64,000 nucleotides of DNA from Streptomyces sp. NBC_01481 (GTDB taxonomy: Bacteria; Actinomycetota; Actinomycetes; Streptomycetales; Streptomycetaceae), in the NCBI RefSeq assembly GCF_026339995.1, contig NZ_JAPEPT010000003.1:310001-374000 (forward strand), written 5' to 3'. The notes under the pieces are model-generated. The model was given only the letters and a program-made list of their open reading frames with translations. It did not search any database and was not told the origin of the DNA. Below, in pieces: positions 1-8,907 of this stretch. Numbering within the stretch: position 1 is the first letter of the stretch; each line of letters opens with the position of its first letter. The position numbers and the translations under genes are program-made.

Positions 1-11
1 GGAGTCGCATA

Positions 12-623
12 ATGCGCGTGAACTTCACGGTCAACGGTCGTCAGCAGGAAGCCGACGACGTGTGGGAGGGCGAGAGCCTTCTCTACGTACTGCGCGAGCG
101 CATGGGCCTGCCGGGCTCCAAGAACGCCTGCGAGCAGGGCGAGTGCGGCTCCTGCACGGTCCGCCTGGACGGCGTGCCGGTCTGTTCCTGTCTCGTCGCC
201 GCGGGTCAGGTCGAGGGCCGCGAGGTCGTCACCGTAGAGGGCCTGGCGGACTACGCCAAGCAGCGCGCCGAGCACGGCGGCTGCGCCACCGGCGCCTGCG
301 GTACCTCGCTGGACGCCGCCAAGGGCTGGGAGGCGCGCCCGTCCAACGGCGGGCTCCGCCCGCGGGCCTCCGACGGTCAGGCCGGCGAGCAGGGCGAACT
401 CTCCCCGATCCAGCAGGCGTTCATCGACGCCGGCGCCGTGCAGTGCGGTTTCTGCACCCCCGGTCTGCTGGTCGCCGCCGACGAGCTGCTCGAGCGCAAT
501 GCCGAGCCGTCCGACGCGGACATCCGCGAGGCGCTCTCCGGCAACCTCTGCCGCTGCACCGGTTACGAGAAGATCCTCGACGCGGTCCGCCTCGCGGCCG
601 CCCGCCAGGAAGAGGCGGTCTGA
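12..623 (+). CDS. Xanthine dehydrogenase-type 2Fe-2S subunit
   Basis: Small iron-sulfur subunit of a molybdenum hydroxylase of the xanthine oxidase family; it relays electrons from the Mo site to an FAD subunit in the cytoplasm. The plant-ferredoxin-type cluster is read from C40, C45, C48 and C60, and the second 2Fe-2S cluster from C145, C148, C180 and C182 (CGFC and CRC motifs). At 203 residues it is longer than the usual 160 or so because of an insert at about 85-127 that carries two further cysteines, C91 and C96. A GGAG at 1-4 precedes the ATG. The Mo subunit follows 5 bases later, so they are co-translated. The FAD subunit is not visible and probably lies just left of the window. Confidence 0.93.
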   Translation: MRVNFTVNGRQQEADDVWEGESLLYVLRERMGLPGSKNACEQGECGSCTVRLDGVPVCSCLVAAGQVEGREVVTVEGLADYAKQRAEHGGCATGACGTSLDAAKGWEARPSNGGLRPRASDGQAGEQGELSPIQQAFIDAGAVQCGFCTPGLLVAADELLERNAEPSDADIREALSGNLCRCTGYEKILDAVRLAAARQEEAV

Positions 624-628
624 CAGCC

Positions 629-3013
629 ATGGCCACCACCGGAACCCCCACGAACCTCACCCAGGGCTCGCAGACCAAGGGCGGCATCGGCGAGTCGACG
701 CTGCGGCCCGACGGCACCCTCAAGGTCACCGGCGAGTTCGCGTACTCCTCGGACATGTGGCACGAGGACATGCTCTGGGGCCACACGCTCCGCAGCACCG
801 TCGCGCACGCCGAGATCAAGTCGATCGACATCGGCGAGGCCGTCGCGATGCCCGGCGTCTACGCCGTGCTGACCTATGACGACCTGCCCACCGCGGTGAA
901 GAACTATGGCCTGGAGATCCAGGACACCCCGGTTCTCGCCCACGGCAAGGTCCGTCACCACGGCGAGCCGGTGGCCCTGGTCGCCGCCGACCACCCGGAG
1001 ACCGCGCGCCGCGCCGCCGCCAAGATCAAGATCGAGTACGCCGAGCTGCCGCTCATCACGGACGAGGCGTCCGCGACCGCGCCCGGCGCGATCCTGGTCC
1101 ACGAGGGCCGCGACGACCACCACATCGGCCATGTCCCGCACCCGAACATCGTGCACCGCCAGCCCATCGTCCGCGGCAACGCCGACGAGGCCGCGAAGCG
1201 CGCCGACGTGATCGTCAAGGGCGAGTACACCTTCGGCATGCAGGACCAGGCCTTCCTCGGCCCCGAGTCCGGCCTCGCCGTGCCGTCCGAGGACGGCGGC
1301 GTCGAGCTGTACGTCGCCACCCAGTGGCTGCACTCCGACCTCCGCCAGATCGCCCCCGTCCTCGGCCTGCCCGAGGACAAGGTGCGGATGACGCTCTCCG
1401 GCGTCGGCGGCGCGTTCGGCGGCCGCGAGGACCTGTCGATGCAGATCCACGCCTGCCTGCTCGCCCTGCGTACCGGCAAGCCCGTCAAGATCGTCTACAA
1501 CCGGTTCGAGTCCTTCTTCGGACACGTGCACCGGCACCCGGCGAAGCTCCACTACGAGCACGGCGCCACCAAGGACGGCAAGCTCACGCACATGAAGTGC
1601 AGGATCGTCCTCGACGGCGGCGCGTACGCGTCGGCCTCCCCTGCGGTCGTCGGCAACGCCGCTTCCCTGAGCGTCGGCCCGTACGTCGTCGACGACGTCG
1701 ACATCGAGGCGCTCGCGCTCTACTCCAACAACCCGCCCTGCGGCGCCATGCGCGGCTTCGGCGCGGTCCAGGCGTGCTTCGCGTACGAGGCGCAGATGGA
1801 CAAGCTGGCGGCGAAGCTGGGCATGGACCCGGTCGAGTTCCGGCAGCTCAACGCCATGGAGCAGGGCACGATCATGCCGACCGGCCAGCCGGTCGACTCC
1901 CCGGCCCCGGTCGCCGAGTTGCTGCGCCGTGTCAAGGCCATGCCGCTGCCGCCCGAGCAGCAGTGGCTCGCCGCCGGCGAGGAGGCGGACGTACGCGCCC
2001 TGCCGGGCGGTCTGTCCAACACCACGCACGGCGAGGGCGTCGTCCGCGGCATCGGCTACGCGGTCGGCATCAAGAACGTCGGTTTCTCCGAGGGCTTCGA
2101 CGACTACTCAACGGCGCGCGTGCGCATGGAGGTTGTGGGCGGCGAGCCGGTCGCGACCGTGCACACCGCGATGGCGGAGGTCGGCCAGGGCGGTGTCACC
2201 GTCCACGCGCAGATCGCCCGCACCGAGCTCGGCGTCACGCAGGTGACGATCCACCCGGCCGACACCCAGGTCGGCTCCGCCGGTTCGACGTCGGCATCCC
2301 GCCAGACGTACGTGACGGGCGGCGCGGTGAAGCACACCTGCGAGAACGTCCGCGAGAAGGTCCTGGAGATCGGCCGCCGCAAGTTCGGCTCGTACCACCC
2401 CGCGTGGGCCACCGCCGAGCTGCTGCTCGAAGGCGGCAAGGTCGTCACCGACGGCGGCGAGGTCCTCGCCGACCTGGTGGACGTCCTCGAGGACGAGGCG
2501 GTCGACCTGGAGCTCGAGTGGCGTCACCGCCCCACCGAGGCCTTCGACCTCGTCACCGGCCAGGGCCACGGCCACGTCCAGTACTCCTTCGCCGCGCACC
2601 GCGCCGTGGTGGAGGTGGACACCGAGCTCGGCCTGGTCAAGGTCATCGAACTGGCCTGCGCCCAGGACGTCGGCAAGGCACTCAACCCGCTGTCCGTCGT
2701 CGGCCAGATCCAGGGTGGCACCACCCAGGGCCTGGGCGTGGCGGTCATGGAGGAGATCATCGTCGACCCGAAGACCGCGAAGGTGCGCAACCCCTCCTTC
2801 ACGGACTATCTGATCCCCACCATCCTCGACACGCCGACCATCCCCGTCGACGTACTCGAACTGGCCGACGACCACGCGCCCTACGGGCTGCGCGGCATCG
2901 GCGAGGCCCCGACCCTCTCGTCAACTCCGGCCGTCCTCGCGGCGATCCGGAACGCGACGGGTCTGGAGCTGAACAGGACACCGGTCCGCCCCGAGCACCT
3001 CACCGGTACCTGA
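629..3013 (+). CDS. Xanthine dehydrogenase, molybdopterin-binding subunit
   Basis: Large catalytic subunit (794 aa) that binds molybdopterin cytosine dinucleotide and hydroxylates purines such as hypoxanthine and xanthine. Family landmarks are present: the glycine-rich GVGGAFGGRE stretch at 258-267, the MRGFG motif with R375, and the GIGEAP motif whose E759 corresponds to the catalytic glutamate of xanthine dehydrogenases. The open frame extends far upstream, but the ATG at 629 is chosen because it lies 5 bases after the 2Fe-2S gene and begins the conserved protein; the upstream frame only shadows that gene. Purine substrate rather than CO or aldehydes is inferred from the neighbouring purine permease and XdhC. 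Confidence 0.93.
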   Translation: MATTGTPTNLTQGSQTKGGIGESTLRPDGTLKVTGEFAYSSDMWHEDMLWGHTLRSTVAHAEIKSIDIGEAVAMPGVYAVLTYDDLPTAVKNYGLEIQDTPVLAHGKVRHHGEPVALVAADHPETARRAAAKIKIEYAELPLITDEASATAPGAILVHEGRDDHHIGHVPHPNIVHRQPIVRGNADEAAKRADVIVKGEYTFGMQDQAFLGPESGLAVPSEDGGVELYVATQWLHSDLRQIAPVLGLPEDKVRMTLSGVGGAFGGREDLSMQIHACLLALRTGKPVKIVYNRFESFFGHVHRHPAKLHYEHGATKDGKLTHMKCRIVLDGGAYASASPAVVGNAASLSVGPYVVDDVDIEALALYSNNPPCGAMRGFGAVQACFAYEAQMDKLAAKLGMDPVEFRQLNAMEQGTIMPTGQPVDSPAPVAELLRRVKAMPLPPEQQWLAAGEEADVRALPGGLSNTTHGEGVVRGIGYAVGIKNVGFSEGFDDYSTARVRMEVVGGEPVATVHTAMAEVGQGGVTVHAQIARTELGVTQVTIHPADTQVGSAGSTSASRQTYVTGGAVKHTCENVREKVLEIGRRKFGSYHPAWATAELLLEGGKVVTDGGEVLADLVDVLEDEAVDLELEWRHRPTEAFDLVTGQGHGHVQYSFAAHRAVVEVDTELGLVKVIELACAQDVGKALNPLSVVGQIQGGTTQGLGVAVMEEIIVDPKTAKVRNPSFTDYLIPTILDTPTIPVDVLELADDHAPYGLRGIGEAPTLSSTPAVLAAIRNATGLELNRTPVRPEHLTGT

Positions 3014-3276
3014 TACCTGAACTCTCCGGGCGGTGCGCCGCGACTTCGAGAACGTCACAATTCCCGGCCCGTCGCGCTGCCCGGAGAACCCCAGTACCGC
3101 ACCGCTCGCGGTCTCTGGAAAACCCCGCAGTAAACCAGCGGTAACCCAGCAGTGATGCAGCACCAACCAAGTTCGCCTCGGGCCGTCCCCCGGGTCGTGC
3201 AGCCCACGCACCATCCCAAATCCCGCAATCTCGAGTCCCCATGCGGGTGCCCCTGTGAACCTTGGGAGTAGGCACC

Positions 3277-4758
3277 ATGACCCAGCAGTCCCTTGAGACC
3301 AGGACCACGGCGGAGGACGCCGGCGCGGGAACGCGCCAGCCCGCCGGGCGGTCTTGGCTCGACCGGTACTTCCACATAACCCAGCGCGGTTCGACCGTCG
3401 GTCGGGAGGTGCGTGGCGGCATCACCACCTTCATGGCGATGGCGTACATCATCCTTCTCAACCCGGTGATTCTGTCGGTTCCCGATGCGGCCGGTCACAA
3501 GCTCGACGGTGATCAGCTGACCACCGCGACCGTATTCGCCGCCGCCGCAACCACCATCGTGATGGGCTTCATCGGCAATGTGCCGCTCGCCCTCGCCGCG
3601 GGACTCAGCGTCTCCGCCGTCATGGCATTCCAGGTCGCTCCGGAGATGACCTGGGAAAACGCGATGGGCATGTGCGTCATCTACGGTCTCGTGATCGTCC
3701 TGCTCGTTGTCACCGGTCTGCGCGAGCTGATCATGAACGCCATCCCACTGGCGCTCAAGCACGCCATCACCATGGGCATCGGCCTCTTCGTCTGCCTCAT
3801 CGGCCTGGTCCAGGCGGGCTTCGTCACCTCCATGCCCGGCCCCGGCGGCCTCTCCGGCGCGAAGCCGATCCAGCTCGGTACGAGTGACATGCTCACCGGC
3901 TGGCCGGTGCTCTGTTTCTCCGTCACCGTCCTGCTGATCTTCCTGCTCCAGGTCCGCAAGGTCCCCGGCGCGATCCTGATCGGCATCGTCGGCGGCACCG
4001 TCTTCGCGGCGCTGGTCCACCAGTTCGCCGGCCTCGACAAGAAGGCCTGGGGAGGACTGAACGCGCCCGAGATCACCGGCTCCATCGTCAGCACCCCTGA
4101 CTTCGGCCTCTTCGGCAGTGTCTCCTTCAGCGGAATCGGCAGCGTCGGTGGCATCACCGTCGGCGTCATCGTCTTCACCCTGGTGCTGGCCGGCTTCTTC
4201 GACGCCATGGGCACCATCATCGGCATCGGCCAGCAGGCCAACCTCGCCGACGACAAGGGCAAGATGCCCGGTCTCAACAAGGCGCTCGCCATCGACGGTG
4301 CGGGTGGCGCGCTGGGCGGTCTCGCCGGTGCCTCCGGCCAGACGGTGTTCGTCGAGTCCACCGCGGGCGTCGGCGACGGTGCGCGCACCGGCCTCGCCAG
4401 TGTCATCACCGGTCTCGCCTTCACGCTCTGCCTGTTCTTCACCCCGCTGGCCCAGGTCATCCCCACCCAGGTGGCCGCCGCCGCGCTCGTCGTCATCGGC
4501 GCGATGATGCTGACGAACGCCAAGCACATCGACTGGAACGACCAGGCGACCTCGATCCCGGTCTTCCTCACGACCGTGCTGATGCCCTTCACGTACTCGA
4601 TCACCGCGGGCATCGCGGCGGGCGTCATCGCCCACGTCCTGATCAAGACCGTCCAGGGCCGGGCCCGCGACATCGGCTGGCTGATGTGGGTGCTGTCCGC
4701 CGTCTTCCTGGCGTACTTCGCCCTTCACCCGATCGAGGGCTGGCTGGGAGTCAACTAG
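3277..4758 (+). CDS. NCS2-family purine (xanthine/uracil/AzgA-type) permease
   Basis: Polytopic membrane transporter (493 aa) of the NCS2 nucleobase family, closest in motif content to the AzgA adenine/guanine/hypoxanthine branch. About 12-14 hydrophobic segments can be seen, from an N-terminal MAMAYIILLNP helix to the C-terminal helix ending near GWLGVN. The FVESTAGVGDGARTG stretch near 360 matches the AzgA-type signature. Start chosen at ATG 3277, behind GGGAG at 3264-3268. It lies between a purine dehydrogenase and XdhC, so it probably imports the substrate. Its stop codon is inside the left end of the palindromic element at 4755-4920. Confidence 0.92.
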   Translation: MTQQSLETRTTAEDAGAGTRQPAGRSWLDRYFHITQRGSTVGREVRGGITTFMAMAYIILLNPVILSVPDAAGHKLDGDQLTTATVFAAAATTIVMGFIGNVPLALAAGLSVSAVMAFQVAPEMTWENAMGMCVIYGLVIVLLVVTGLRELIMNAIPLALKHAITMGIGLFVCLIGLVQAGFVTSMPGPGGLSGAKPIQLGTSDMLTGWPVLCFSVTVLLIFLLQVRKVPGAILIGIVGGTVFAALVHQFAGLDKKAWGGLNAPEITGSIVSTPDFGLFGSVSFSGIGSVGGITVGVIVFTLVLAGFFDAMGTIIGIGQQANLADDKGKMPGLNKALAIDGAGGALGGLAGASGQTVFVESTAGVGDGARTGLASVITGLAFTLCLFFTPLAQVIPTQVAAAALVVIGAMMLTNAKHIDWNDQATSIPVFLTTVLMPFTYSITAGIAAGVIAHVLIKTVQGRARDIGWLMWVLSAVFLAYFALHPIEGWLGVN

Positions 4759-4920
4759 GGCCTGTCGTTTGGATCAGGCCGGATCAGTGAGCGGGGTCTG
4801 GTGCGTGGGATCGCAAGGCGGAGAAAGGAGCCGACGCGGAGCGTCGGCGACTGACGACAACGCAGCGAGCGTGCGTGCCAGGGCACGCGAACCCGGCAAG
4901 ATCCGAACGACAGGCCCTAG
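4755..4920. mobile_element. MITE-like palindromic element
   Basis: The outer 21 bases are a near-perfect inverted repeat: CTAGGGCCTGTCGTTTGGATC at 4755-4775 pairs with 4900-4920 with one mismatch. Both ends carry CTAG, which could be a target duplication or part of the repeat. Inside are a perfect 8-bp stem at 4830-4837/4841-4848 and a 7-bp stem at 4873-4879/4882-4888. No gene fits inside. I recall similar GGCCTGTCGTTTGGATC sequences dispersed in Streptomyces genomes, but that is memory and not a search. It supplies the stop codon of the permease and may act as its terminator. Confidence 0.75.
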
Positions 4921-4959
4921 CTCCCCTCCGCCCTCACACACACCCCTGAGGAGACCGAC

Positions 4960-6096
4960 ATGCTGGACATCGCCGACGAGCTGAACCGGTGGGTCGAGCA
5001 GGGACGCGAGTTCGCCGTCGCCACCGTGGTGGCCGTCGGCGGCAGCGCCCCCCGGCAGCCCGGCGCGGCACTCGCCGTGGACAGCGACGGCACCGCGATC
5101 GGGTCGGTCTCCGGAGGGTGTGTCGAAGGCGCGGTGTACGAGTTGTGTCAGCAGTCGCTCGAGGACGGTCTCACCGTCCTCGAGCGGTTCGGCTACAGCG
5201 ACGAGGACGCCTTCGCCGTCGGTCTGACCTGCGGCGGCATCATCGAAATCCTGGTCACCCCGGTACGCGGCGGGGTTTTCCCCGCGGCACTCGCGGCCGC
5301 CGCCCAGGGAGAGGCGGCGGCGCTCGCCCGCATCACCGACGGACCGCCCGAACTGATGGGCCGGGCGCTGCTGGTGCGGCCCGACGGCTCGTACGAAGGC
5401 GCCCTCGGCGGCCACCCGGAACTGGACCGCACCGCGGCGGGCGAGGCCCGGGCCCTTCTTGACGCGGGCCGCACGGCCACCGTCACGATCGGCGAGGACG
5501 GCGCGCGCTGCGGCCGCCCGCTGACCCTTCTCGTCGAGTCCTCGGTGCCCGCTCCGCGGATGATCGTCTTCGGCGCGATCGACTTCGCGTCGGCGCTGGT
5601 ACGGGTCGGAAAGTTCCTCGGCCACCACGTCACGGTCTGCGACGCGCGACCTGTCTTCGCGACCGCCGCGCGTTTCCCGGAGGCGGACGAGATCGTGGTC
5701 GACTGGCCGCACCGCTATCTGGAGTCGACGGAGGTGGACGGGCGTACGGTCCTCTGCGTCCTCACCCACGACGCCAAGTTCGACGTGCCCCTGCTCGAAC
5801 TGGCCCTCAGGCTTCCCGTCGCGTACGTCGGCGCCATGGGCTCACGCCGCACGCACGAGGACCGCAACAAGCGCCTGCGCGAGGTCGGCGTCACGGAACT
5901 CGAACTGGCCCGCCTGCGCAGCCCCATCGGCCTGGACCTCGGCGCGCGTACGCCGGAGGAGACGGCGCTGTCGATCGCGGCGGAGATCGTGGCGAACCGA
6001 CGCGGGGGCAGCGGAGTCTCCCTGACGGGCGCGCACACGCCCATCCACCACGACGGCACGGAGGTTCCGGCGGGCCGGATAGGTTCCGTGGCCTGA
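4960..6096 (+). CDS. XdhC/CoxI-family maturation protein
   Basis: XdhC-type protein (378 aa) that in its family binds molybdenum cofactor and helps sulfurate and insert it into xanthine dehydrogenase. The N-terminal XdhC/CoxI domain shows VGGSAPRQPGA (about 27-37) and SGGCVEGAV (about 51-59); the C-terminal Rossmann-like domain begins with RMIVFGAIDFA near 202 and includes VAYVGAMGSRRTH near 287. The Cys of TCGG near 90 is typical. ATG 4960 follows GAGGAG at 4949-4954. It follows the permease across the palindromic element and completes the purine oxidation block. Confidence 0.92.
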   Translation: MLDIADELNRWVEQGREFAVATVVAVGGSAPRQPGAALAVDSDGTAIGSVSGGCVEGAVYELCQQSLEDGLTVLERFGYSDEDAFAVGLTCGGIIEILVTPVRGGVFPAALAAAAQGEAAALARITDGPPELMGRALLVRPDGSYEGALGGHPELDRTAAGEARALLDAGRTATVTIGEDGARCGRPLTLLVESSVPAPRMIVFGAIDFASALVRVGKFLGHHVTVCDARPVFATAARFPEADEIVVDWPHRYLESTEVDGRTVLCVLTHDAKFDVPLLELALRLPVAYVGAMGSRRTHEDRNKRLREVGVTELELARLRSPIGLDLGARTPEETALSIAAEIVANRRGGSGVSLTGAHTPIHHDGTEVPAGRIGSVA

Positions 6097-6111
6097 GCAG
6101 GTACGGGGACG

Positions 6112-6480
6112 TCAGCCCCTGCCTGCTCCCACACCGCCCGGGGACCGGCCGTGCAGCCCCCGGTCCCGGACGGCCGCGGAAGACGCCCCCGCGCCGACGG
6201 CGATGAGCGTCAGGACCGGGCACAGTGCGTAGACCCAGCCGAACAGGGCCAGTTGGACCGGGTATCCGGCGTCGGAGGCCAGGTTCTCCTGGATGTGGGT
6301 GAGGTGGGGCACCGCGCGGGAAACGGTGGCGAGGGTCCATGCCGCGAGCGTGATCCGGCTCAGCAGCCGCTGCCGGGCAGGGCCGTGGGCCAGCACGGCG
6401 GGCGACGACAACGCCCTGCCGCTGACCCGGCTGGCGGTGCGCCCCCTGGCGCAGCCGCCGTTCCCGCTGGAGCGGCTCAC
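6112..6480 (-). CDS. Small hypothetical membrane protein, possibly a remnant
   Basis: The reverse frame encodes up to 122 residues, including a hydrophobic stretch (PVQLALFGWVYALCPVLTL) and a weaker one before it, with the look of the last two helices of a four-helix membrane protein. The GTG at 6480 has no good ribosome binding site and the first 28 residues look unnatural; a GTG at about residue 29 is another choice. Codon bias cannot settle the matter, because the wobble columns of this frame coincide with those of a plus-strand frame ending at 6490 (LPLTRLAVRPLAQPP). It may be a 5'-truncated gene. Function unknown. Confidence 0.4.
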   Translation of the reverse strand: MSRSSGNGGCARGRTASRVSGRALSSPAVLAHGPARQRLLSRITLAAWTLATVSRAVPHLTHIQENLASDAGYPVQLALFGWVYALCPVLTLIAVGAGASSAAVRDRGLHGRSPGGVGAGRG

Positions 6481-6498
6481 CGCTCTGTGAGGCAGGAC

Positions 6499-6527
6499 GG
6501 ATCCCGGACTCTCACTGCCCGGGATCC
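6499..6527. terminator. Hairpin at the 3' end of the trypsin-NACHT gene
   Basis: GGATCCCGG at 6499-6507 pairs perfectly with CCGGGATCC at 6519-6527 across an 11-base loop. The stop codon of the minus-strand trypsin-NACHT gene lies in the loop (6512-6514). No U tract follows, as is usual in high-GC actinobacteria. Confidence 0.55.
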
Positions 6528-8890
6528 CTCAACTCCAGCCCCTTGTGCCGGAGTTGGGCAACGGGAGCGGCGGCGACCCTCGCCGCCGCCCACTCCGGCC
6601 ATCCCGGAGCCGTCGGCAGATCCGGCGAGCGCAGAGGCGGCGGCACGCCCGGCTTCGCCTTGCGGGCCCAGCGCTCCAGCACACGCACGGCCGCCCGCGC
6701 CAGCGGAGGCGGCACCGGTGCCGCCTCCGCCGCCAGCTTGGTGATCATCACCGCCGCCTGATGGCGACGGCGCGCGGACCAGGCGCCGAGCTCGTCGGCG
6801 ATCAGACCGGGAGCGGTCGTCAGCAGATGGGCCGCGCGGAAGAGCGCGTACGACTCCTTGTCACGCTTCATGCAGTCCTCGGCGACCTGCCGTACCGCCC
6901 TGCTGTCCAGGGGCGTCGTGCTCGCCCACCGGCATGCGGCGAAGTAGTCGACGAGCAGCTCATGGCTGAAGGGCTGGTCCTCTGGGGCATCGGACGCGAC
7001 CAGCCCCGTCGCGTACAGAAATATCTGGACGTCCTCGATCCAGGGCCTGCTCCCCGACTGCACCCGCAGCTCCGAGGGCACTTGATGGAGAAGTTCTTCC
7101 AGGCTCGGCCGCAGCGCGAGCAGCGGATCACGCAGCTCGCCCGCATGAGCCGCGAGCACCCGGCGGAGCTCCTTTCGGGAGAGGGGAGCGGCGCCGGCTC
7201 CCTGCTGCTCGGCACCGGTCAGGAGGATCTCCGTCAGCCGTTCCAAGAGCTTGAACCGGCCGCCCTCCAGTCCGTCGGCACCACTCGTCACATACACCGC
7301 GCACAGGACGACGCAGAACAACGGCCGCATCGCCAGCTCCGAGAGGCCGAGGCGTTCGAGCTCGCCGAGGAAGATGTCGACGGTGGCGGTGTCGGCGCCG
7401 AAGGTGGCGAGGTAATTCTCGGCCAGTTGACGCCGCACCTGCCCACTGAGCCGGCACAGCCGCAGAGTCTCCAGACTCGGCAGCTCGATGTCGTCACCGT
7501 CCCGGAACGGGTCGCGGCTGGCCACCACAAGCGTGAACTGCGGGGCATTGGCGAAAGCGGCGAGCGCACCCTGCACCTGTTTCCGGCGCCCCCGGTCCAC
7601 CTCGTCCACACCGTCGATCAGTACGAGCCACTTCCTGGCCGGGAAGGGCGGCTCCTCGAAGGCCGCCGGCTGGGGCAGCACCTGTTGGAACCGTATGTCG
7701 CCCGACCGCTTGGCGGCGGCATCGCTCAGGTCCCAGCTCACGGCACGCGACAGCCAGCGATGGGGATCCCAGGACTCGGTGCCGATTCCGTCGGCCAGAA
7801 GGGGTGCCGGGGCATACACAGGCACATAGTCGCCGACCGTGCCGGCGAGCCATTCCTGTGCCGAGTCGCGGGCAACCGCGCGCAACAGAGTCGACTTTCC
7901 GGTGCCGGCCTCGCCGACGATGTGTGCACCGGGCAGCAGCGCGGCCGCGTCCAGCGGCCGGCAGTCGGCACCACCATTCTTCTCCGCGTCGTGCCCCGGC
8001 TTGGCGCGGACAGGCACCCGGAAGCCGGCCGTCGACAGCGGTGGGCCGCCGGACTCTCCGGACCCGCCGCGTAGCACCCTCTGCAGGACGTCCACATAGC
8101 CGTGGCGCGCGGTGGCCTCGCGCAACAGGGTGAGATAGCCCGTCAGATCCGGCCCGGTCCACTTCCAGTTGCCCTCCCGCAGCTGCCCGTCATTGAGCAG
8201 CCCGACCCAGTCGTCGAGCGGGCCGTAGCCGATCCGCTGCTCCTGACCCAGCAGCGGAAAGGTGTCCCAGACGACATGAGCCGGCACCAGACGGGACTCG
8301 TGGTCCGCCGTGGGGACCGTTCTGCGCTGTTTGGCGCGTACGACTCCGATGACACAGCCGGACTTCTCGTCGATCACCGGCGAGCCGCTGGCCCCTGCCC
8401 ACAGCTCGGATCCGCCCACCTTGAGGAGCTTGGCCCCGCTCTTGTGCCAGGAGCCGCCGACGATCTCCAGGGTGAAGCTGTCGCCTCCGGAGTAGTCATG
8501 GCCCGGGTGCCCGTGCGCGTACAGCTTCTGGCCGCCGGGCGGGAGGCCGGAGCCGCGGGACAGCGCGACGCACGGCTGGTCCCGCGGCGGGCCGCCGGAC
8601 ACCCGAAGCAGCGCCAGATCGGGACCCCGCCCGCCGTCGAACGGCCTCACGTCGATGTCGTCCACGGAGAAGTCGAGGGAGCCCTGCTCCGTGCCCCGGC
8701 GCCAGACCCCTTCCACGTGCTCCGCGGCCCTGTCGCCCGGCAGTACGACATGGGCGCAGGTCAGGATGAGCCCGGGGCCGACGAAGAAGCCGGTGCCGTG
8801 CTCCTTCGCACCCTGCCGGGAGCTGTGCAGAGCCACGGTCGTGCCGTTGAGCGTCGACTTGAGGCGCTCCCACGCCTGTGCCGGGTCCAT
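6512..8890 (-). CDS. Trypsin-like protease fused to a NACHT-type NTPase
   Basis: Predicted 792-residue cytoplasmic two-module protein. Residues 1-200 are a trypsin-like serine protease with a full triad: H47 (LTCAHVV), D91 (GPDLALL) and S168 (GASGSP). After a linker at about 200-310, a STAND/NACHT-type P-loop domain follows: Walker A GEAGTGKS (326-333, K332) and Walker B LVLIDGVDEVD (about 422-432), then helical sequence to the end. Such fusions belong to bacterial conflict/immunity systems, where the NTPase senses and the protease acts as effector; that role is inferred. ATG 8890 is chosen because upstream residues overlap the partner gene and look unnatural. It starts 17 bases after the Trypco1 gene ends, so the two form an operon. 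Confidence 0.88.
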   Translation of the reverse strand: MDPAQAWERLKSTLNGTTVALHSSRQGAKEHGTGFFVGPGLILTCAHVVLPGDRAAEHVEGVWRRGTEQGSLDFSVDDIDVRPFDGGRGPDLALLRVSGGPPRDQPCVALSRGSGLPPGGQKLYAHGHPGHDYSGGDSFTLEIVGGSWHKSGAKLLKVGGSELWAGASGSPVIDEKSGCVIGVVRAKQRRTVPTADHESRLVPAHVVWDTFPLLGQEQRIGYGPLDDWVGLLNDGQLREGNWKWTGPDLTGYLTLLREATARHGYVDVLQRVLRGGSGESGGPPLSTAGFRVPVRAKPGHDAEKNGGADCRPLDAAALLPGAHIVGEAGTGKSTLLRAVARDSAQEWLAGTVGDYVPVYAPAPLLADGIGTESWDPHRWLSRAVSWDLSDAAAKRSGDIRFQQVLPQPAAFEEPPFPARKWLVLIDGVDEVDRGRRKQVQGALAAFANAPQFTLVVASRDPFRDGDDIELPSLETLRLCRLSGQVRRQLAENYLATFGADTATVDIFLGELERLGLSELAMRPLFCVVLCAVYVTSGADGLEGGRFKLLERLTEILLTGAEQQGAGAAPLSRKELRRVLAAHAGELRDPLLALRPSLEELLHQVPSELRVQSGSRPWIEDVQIFLYATGLVASDAPEDQPFSHELLVDYFAACRWASTTPLDSRAVRQVAEDCMKRDKESYALFRAAHLLTTAPGLIADELGAWSARRRHQAAVMITKLAAEAAPVPPPLARAAVRVLERWARKAKPGVPPPLRSPDLPTAPGWPEWAAARVAAAPVAQLRHKGLELRDPGQ

Positions 8891-8907
8891 CGCGCCGCCC
8901 GGCGCGC

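Noticed and set aside
62..628. N-terminal extension of the large xanthine dehydrogenase subunit
   Set aside because: The open frame overlaps the well-supported 2Fe-2S gene and is Arg/Gly/Pro-rich without family resemblance.
3055..4728. Long open frame antisense to the purine permease
   Set aside because: Its Asp/Gly/His-rich composition is typical of the antisense of a GC-rich membrane gene; the plus strand has clear helices and motifs.
6293..6490. Short plus-strand frame ending at 6490
   Set aside because: No domain seen; its wobble columns coincide with the reverse frame, so codon bias gives no independent support. Mentioned only as a possible remnant.
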